A DNA stretch of 8,157 nucleotides from JBBDIO01 sp040880365 (GTDB taxonomy: Bacteria; Chloroflexota; Anaerolineae; Caldilineales; Caldilineaceae), in NCBI GenBank assembly GCA_040880365.1, contig JBBDIO010000034.1, positions 1-8,157 of the forward strand, given 5' to 3'. The notes under the pieces were generated by a model. The model had not been told where the DNA came from. It ran no database searches and saw only the letters and a program-made list of their open reading frames with translations. Shown piece after piece: positions 5,346-8,157 of the stretch. The position numbers and the translations under genes are program-made. The first letter of the stretch is position 1. Each line of letters starts with the position of its first letter.

Positions 5346-5386
5346 CACAACAACGGGGGCCTGGGCTACAGGTCCCCGTTGTTGTG
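5346..5386 (+). terminator. 16-bp hairpin after the secreted-protein gene
   Basis: The left arm at 5346-5361 (CACAACAACGGGGGCC) pairs with the right arm at 5371-5386 (GGTCCCCGTTGTTGTG) over 16 pairs with a single G-U and a 9-base loop. It lies 55 bases after the stop codon. No T-run follows; CTAAAAT comes next, so it may be a terminator without the usual tail, an mRNA end stabiliser, or part of the control of the next gene, whose putative -10 directly abuts it. Confidence 0.6.
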
Positions 5387-5393
5387 CTAAAAT
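5365..5393 (+). promoter_or_regulatory. Putative extended -10 promoter inside/after the hairpin
   Basis: TAAAAT (5388-5393, five of six) is preceded by TGC, again the extended -10 form. The -35 position (GCTACA, 5365-5370) matches at only three of six. The spacer is the right arm of the hairpin. It would drive the TPR-cupin-rhodanese genes with a leader of about 100 bases. Confidence 0.45.
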
Positions 5394-5434
5394 GGGACAA
5401 GTCTGCCAACGGCATCCTGCCATCTGGCAAACAG

Positions 5435-5460
5435 GTCTCACTATCAAGTCTCACTATCAA
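5435..5460. repeat. Perfect 13-bp tandem duplication in leader
   Basis: GTCTCACTATCAA occurs at 5435-5447 and again at 5448-5460, directly adjacent, 40 bases upstream of the GTG start at 5500. Confidence 0.9.
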
Positions 5461-5499
5461 ACTGACACGCTCAAGCGGAACGCAGAGGTAGCCTGTCTC

Positions 5500-5928
5500 G
5501 TGGATCTCAACAATCCGGTCATCCAGCTCTGCCAGGCAGGGATTCGTGCCGAATTTGCAGGCAAGCGCGCCGACGCCTATGCCCTGTATGCACAGGCCTG
5601 GGACGCCGCGCAGAGCGACTATGAAGCCTGTGTCGCCGCCCACTATGTGGCGCGCGGCCAAACCGATCCCCAGGCCATCTTCTGGTGGAATCAGGAAGCG
5701 CTGCGCCGTGCGCAATTGATCCAGGCGCACCCGGAACATCAACCCACAGGGCAGCCCAACTCAGCGCAACCAGATACAGAGCATGTGCCCGCGATTGAAA
5801 CGTTTTTGCCGTCGCTATATCTCAACATGGGGCGATCCTATGAGCTGGTAGACGATCCGGCCCAGGCCCAACATTACTATGCCCTGGCAGCCCAACTGGG
5901 CACCATCCATCAACCAGATACACGCTGA
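5500..5928 (+). CDS. TPR-like tetratricopeptide protein, small
   Basis: A 142-residue all-helical protein. MDLNNPVIQLCQAGIRAEFA, GKRADAYALYAQAWDAA, DYEACVAAHYVAR, WWNQEALRRAQLI, LPSLYLNMGRSYELV and AQAQHYYALAAQLG (in order) form antiparallel helix pairs of tetratricopeptide type, usually a protein-protein interaction scaffold. I recall this family from Gram-positive genomes, where members are sometimes mislabelled rRNA adenine methyltransferase although no SAM-binding motif exists; none is present here. Start: GTG at 5500, because NPV-QLC-G-RAEF is where relatives begin. GAGGT stands about 10 bases upstream, a poor spacing. Upstream in-frame codons reach back to a TTG at 5338 but read through the hairpin, the promoter and a tandem repeat, so they are not protein. 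A hydrophilic insert (about 76-97) separates the helices. Likely first gene of an operon with the cupin and rhodanese genes. Confidence 0.82.
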   Translation: MDLNNPVIQLCQAGIRAEFAGKRADAYALYAQAWDAAQSDYEACVAAHYVARGQTDPQAIFWWNQEALRRAQLIQAHPEHQPTGQPNSAQPDTEHVPAIETFLPSLYLNMGRSYELVDDPAQAQHYYALAAQLGTIHQPDTR

Positions 5929-6008
5929 TCGCCAGCCGACAACGTTGCCCCCGCAATTCACTATCTATTCACCATCCAGGAACCTATTTCAGAAACGGAC
6001 CCTATCTC

Positions 6009-6437
6009 ATGGCATCTGAATTGCCCGCAGAACTGGTGGGCGTTGCCCAACACTTTGGCACCGGCTTTGCGCCGGTCATGGATTTTTCGGGCTGGCGCGT
6101 GGCAGTTTCCCGCCGCAACCCGGCAGTTACACCCGCCGACTTTTCGCGCGTTCAACGCCACAACGCCACCAACGAAGTCTTCATCCTGACCCAGGGCGCC
6201 GCGCAAATGGTAGTCATGGCCGGCGACACGCCGCCCACCCAACCACACGTCTTTCAACTGGAGCCAAATGTAGTCTACAACGTGCAACAAGGCGTGTGGC
6301 ACGCAGGCTTTCTTTCCGACGATGCCCACATCATCATCTTCGAGCGCGCCGATACGGGCGCCGACAATTCCGACACCTATGAACTGGATGCCGCGACCAT
6401 TGCCAGCATCCTGGATCAGATCACCGTGGGGAAATAG
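6009..6437 (+). CDS. Cupin-domain protein
   Basis: A 142-residue single-domain beta-barrel protein of the cupin superfamily. The first motif region is QRHNATNEVFILTQGAAQMVV (split: 49-58 and 59-69), with His51 and Glu56 as likely metal ligands; where classical cupins have the first His of HxH this one has Gln49. The second motif is VQQGVWHAGFLSDDAHIIIFERADTG (first half 92-101), with His98. A tail with TGADNSDTYELD (116-127) resembles that of small cupins of unknown function found widely in bacteria. It could bind a metal and be an enzyme or a sensor; the substrate is unknown. ATG at 6009 has only a weak upstream ACGGA, ten bases away. It lies 80 bases after the TPR-like gene and three bases before the rhodanese gene's start, so the three are probably co-transcribed. 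Confidence 0.85.
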   Translation: MASELPAELVGVAQHFGTGFAPVMDFSGWRVAVSRRNPAVTPADFSRVQRHNATNEVFILTQGAAQMVVMAGDTPPTQPHVFQLEPNVVYNVQQGVWHAGFLSDDAHIIIFERADTGADNSDTYELDAATIASILDQITVGK

Positions 6438-6440
6438 CCC

Positions 6441-6932
6441 ATGTTGCGAGCCTTGCGCAAGCTGTTCGCCCCGCCGCCGCCCCCGCCGGATCGTCCCATG
6501 TTGCCACCCGACCCGGAACCGGAGGCGCTGGTGGTGCCCGAAATTTCCGCAGAGGAGGTGCGCCGGGCACTTTCCGCCTCACCACAAGCAGACAGCACAA
6601 ATATCATCAGCACACAGACAGACAGCACACAGGCAGACAGCACACAGGCAGAACCTCTGCCGCTGCTGGTAGATGTGCGCGAGCTGTACGAGTGGCGTCA
6701 GGTGCGGATTCCCCCCGCGGGCGATGTGCCGGTGGTGCACATCCCCATGAGCGAATTTCCCGAACGCGCCCACGAACTGCCCACCGACCGCTTGCTGATC
6801 GTGGTCTGTGCCCACGGCAGTCGCTCGTATAGCGTGGCGGCGTGGCTGCTGGAAAATGGCTTGCGCGCGTGCAGCCTGGCAAGCGGCATCAATGGGTGGA
6901 GCCGGGGCGGCGGCGCGATTGAGCAAGGCTGA
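6441..6932 (+). CDS. Rhodanese-domain protein with Pro-rich, repeat-bearing N-terminus
   Basis: A 163-residue cytoplasmic single-domain sulfurtransferase-like protein. The rhodanese domain spans about 74-155: LLVDVRELYEW (75-85), VVHIPMSEFPERA (98-110), and the active-site loop VVCAHGSRS (121-129) with catalytic Cys123 in C-A-H-G-S-R, followed by SVAAWLLENG and the closing ASGINGW (147-153). Rhodaneses move sulfane sulfur via a Cys persulfide. The intact Cys loop supports activity, though the donor and acceptor are unknown. The segment RQVRIPPAGDVPVVHIP (86-102) replaces the common GHIPGAxxIP with a few extra residues. The first 70 residues are not domain: a six-proline run (11-16), then a Ser/Thr/Gln/Asp-rich stretch with the repeat ADSTQ. 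The start three bases after the cupin stop suggests translation from the same message. It is convergent with the dehydrogenase gene. Confidence 0.93.
   Translation: MLRALRKLFAPPPPPPDRPMLPPDPEPEALVVPEISAEEVRRALSASPQADSTNIISTQTDSTQADSTQAEPLPLLVDVRELYEWRQVRIPPAGDVPVVHIPMSEFPERAHELPTDRLLIVVCAHGSRSYSVAAWLLENGLRACSLASGINGWSRGGGAIEQG
6606..6650. repeat. 15-bp tandem repeat encoding DSTQA units
   Basis: GACAGCACACAGGCA occurs at 6621-6635 and 6636-6650, and a degenerate copy precedes it at 6606-6620 (12 of 15). A further GACAGCACA lies at about 6590-6598. In the rhodanese gene these encode the DSTQ-type N-terminal extension; the unit keeps frame. Confidence 0.88.
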
Positions 6933-6972
6933 AGGTTACAACACGAAGATCGAAGAGTGCAGGTTGAAAGCT

Positions 6973-7005
6973 GGGGCGGATGGGCCGAATTTGCCCACCC
7001 GCCCC
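6973..7005. terminator. GC-rich hairpin between convergent genes
   Basis: GGGGCGGATGGGC (6973-6985) pairs with GCCCACCCGCCCC (6993-7005) over 13 positions with one A-C mismatch and a 7-base loop. It lies 41 bases after the rhodanese stop and 18 bases beyond the dehydrogenase stop, well placed as a bidirectional terminator. T-rich tails are absent. Confidence 0.6.
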
Positions 7006-7020
7006 CGTATATATGCGGGG
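7003..7020. other. Alternative hairpin overlapping the terminator
   Basis: CCCCGTAT (7003-7010) can pair with ATGCGGGG (7013-7020), seven to eight pairs including one G-U. It shares CCC (7003-7005) with the right arm of the hairpin at 6973-7005, so the two structures compete for those bases. Confidence 0.4.
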
Positions 7021-7022
7021 AT

Positions 7023-8003
7023 CTACCAGGGGGTGTCAATGCCCAGATATTGGCCGATTTCTTCCAGCCGTTGCTGATGGTCTGGGCCGACGGGCACGCC
7101 ATGCTCGCGATAGTCCGCCTCGCGCCGCACTTCGATTGCACCGGGCAATAGGCTCTCGTCATAATTTTCGATGGGATTCAGCCGACTGATCCCCTGGATG
7201 TATTCATCCATTTCGGTCTTGAAGCATTCCGGCTCCACAAAGAGATCGATGCGAAACGCGATGACCAGCGAGCCTTGATTGGCGCCTTCCCAACTGCGCG
7301 TGGCGCGTTTGGTATCAAACGGTACACCCGCCAGAAACCCGCCCCACGACTGGCAGATTGCACCCAGCCCCACCGAACGGAAGACAACGGCCGGCGCCAG
7401 GCGTTCGATTTCCTGGCGATGCGGCGAACCGGCATACATGTCGTGAATCGCGCCAAAGTCTACAATCATCGACTGTTCTGTATCGGCGGGCGACAGGAAA
7501 GAGTGGGGCGAGCCGCCCGCGCCGGTGACATAGGGATCGCCGTCTTTCAAGAGCAGTTGGTGCCCCGACGTCACATAGCCTAGCAGATCCTGGCCCAACA
7601 TCAGGCGCGTATAGATGCCCGCCGCGCCAAAGTGACCGTGGTTGCGCGATTGTCCAATCGCGATGCCCTGTTCTTTGGCTTTTTCGATGGTCGCCAGGGT
7701 AGATTTATAGGCCGGGAAATAGCCCAGCCCGCCGTCGCCATCAAAAATCGTGCAGACCGGCGTTTCCTTGCTGATTGCCACATTGGGCCTGGGGTTAAGA
7801 ATCCCCTCGCGCATGAGGCGCGCATAGGTCGCGATCTGTTGGGTGCCGTGGCTCACCACCCCGCGCAGATCGTTGTCGGTGAGCAACTGGGCCAACAGCG
7901 CCGCGTCTTCTTCGGGCATATTCACCGTGAGACACGCGCGTTCGACAAACGCATACAGATCACTGTGGGCCACACGGACAAACTCGCTGGGTGGAACATT
8001 CAT
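7023..8003 (-). CDS. LDH2-family NAD(P)-dependent oxidoreductase
   Basis: A 326-residue cytosolic enzyme of the malate/L-lactate/ureidoglycolate dehydrogenase family (Pfam Ldh_2), which is structurally unrelated to classical lactate dehydrogenases and reduces 2-oxo acids or imines with NAD(P)H. Visible family elements: DNDLRGVVSHGTQQIATYAR (residues 43-62) with the SHG His52, IFDGDGGLGYF (86-96), IAIGQSRNHGHFGAAGIYTR (114-133), and the C-terminal LLPGAIEVRREADYREHGVPV followed by a final helix QQRLEEIG. The usual GTNP element is not present: around residues 160-180 the protein reads VTGAGGSPHSFLSPADTEQS instead, so cofactor or substrate contacts may differ. I chose ATG 8003 because family members start close to the helix SDLYAFV; the in-frame ATG at 8141 would add 46 Arg/His-rich residues lacking family resemblance and spanning the repeat at 8052-8089. 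Ribosome site weak (AGAAAGAA). Substrate not predictable. Confidence 0.9.
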   Translation of the reverse strand: MNVPPSEFVRVAHSDLYAFVERACLTVNMPEEDAALLAQLLTDNDLRGVVSHGTQQIATYARLMREGILNPRPNVAISKETPVCTIFDGDGGLGYFPAYKSTLATIEKAKEQGIAIGQSRNHGHFGAAGIYTRLMLGQDLLGYVTSGHQLLLKDGDPYVTGAGGSPHSFLSPADTEQSMIVDFGAIHDMYAGSPHRQEIERLAPAVVFRSVGLGAICQSWGGFLAGVPFDTKRATRSWEGANQGSLVIAFRIDLFVEPECFKTEMDEYIQGISRLNPIENYDESLLPGAIEVRREADYREHGVPVGPDHQQRLEEIGQYLGIDTPW

Positions 8004-8051
8004 AGGGCGGTTCTTTCTAGTGGATTCGTTCAGCTTGTGAATTCGTACAGA

Positions 8052-8093
8052 GTGCAAATCGACACGCGCAAAATCGCGCGTGCAAATGGCTAG
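8052..8093. promoter_or_regulatory. Three-copy 14-bp-spaced repeat with embedded hairpin
   Basis: GTGCAAATCG (8052), GCGCAAAATC (8066) and GTGCAAATGG (8080) share GNGCAAA and begin exactly 14 bases apart. Inside them CACGCGC (8063-8069) and GCGCGTG (8076-8082) are perfect inverted repeats around AAAATC. They lie 49-90 bases upstream of the dehydrogenase start. This looks like a binding-site array for a regulator, or else another slippage-made repeat. On the minus strand GATAAT at 8138-8133 might be a -10, but its -35 would be at or past the window edge. Confidence 0.5.
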
Positions 8094-8157
8094 CGGATGA
8101 ACCGGGCACAGCCGCCAAATGCGGTTGCGCGTATTATCCATGCGCCGCCGCCAACCG

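Noticed and set aside
5338..5499. N-terminal extension of the TPR-like protein from a TTG at 5338
   Set aside because: It would translate the hairpin, the putative promoter and the 13-bp repeat; family members begin at about the GTG at 5500.
8004..8141. 46-residue N-terminal extension of the dehydrogenase
   Set aside because: It is basic and lacks resemblance to the family, and the region holds the repeat array and hairpin; the ATG at 8003 fits the family's normal start.

Overview
The window looks like ordinary chromosomal DNA of a GC-rich bacterium. Chloroflexota (Caldilineae/Anaerolineae-like) is my best guess. It rests on the overall protein style, on the mix of an LDH2-type oxidoreductase, a CT398-like zinc-ribbon protein and a Big/cadherin-type secreted protein, and on a secreted-protein C-terminus that recalls tails I associate with that phylum. 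That placement is inference. I see no transposase, integrase, phage gene, CRISPR array, tRNA or rRNA.

Layout from left to right. (1) Bases 1-1841, minus strand: a likely operon of a phosphoribosyltransferase-like protein, a histidine-phosphatase (phosphoglycerate-mutase-like) protein overlapping it as TGATG, and endonuclease III (nth, cut by the window start). A well-formed sigma70-type promoter for it lies at 1996-2024. (2) Bases 1842-2335: a divergent regulatory region with a 10-bp inverted repeat, opposed promoters, and a 5' leader that can fold almost entirely into two hairpins ahead of the next gene. (3) Bases 2336-3127, plus: a protein of unknown family with two possible starts, each with its own Shine-Dalgarno site. 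(4) Bases 3201-3905, minus: a coiled-coil plus C4 zinc-ribbon protein (CT398/HP0958 type). (5) Bases 4215-5291, plus: a secreted protein with a cadherin-like/Big domain. (6) Bases 5500-6932, plus: a probable operon of a TPR-like protein, a cupin and a rhodanese-domain protein, preceded by a hairpin overlapping a putative promoter. (7) Bases 7023-8003, minus: an LDH2-family NAD(P)-dependent oxidoreductase, convergent with the rhodanese gene and separated from it by a GC-rich hairpin.

The genes do not form one obvious pathway. Several are maintenance or stress-type functions: base-excision repair, small-molecule phosphatase and phosphoribosyltransferase, sulfur transfer. The most unusual feature is the density of short tandem duplications (units of 12-17 bp) at gene ends, starts, linkers and leaders. 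One of them lays down a ladder of in-frame ATG codons and another repeats the stop-codon region of the same gene. Other points worth a second look are the structured leader and duplicated start of the unknown gene, the phosphoribosyltransferase with two expected Asp residues replaced by Asn, and a three-copy 14-bp-spaced repeat upstream of the dehydrogenase. I found no clear evidence of a wholly new multi-gene system.
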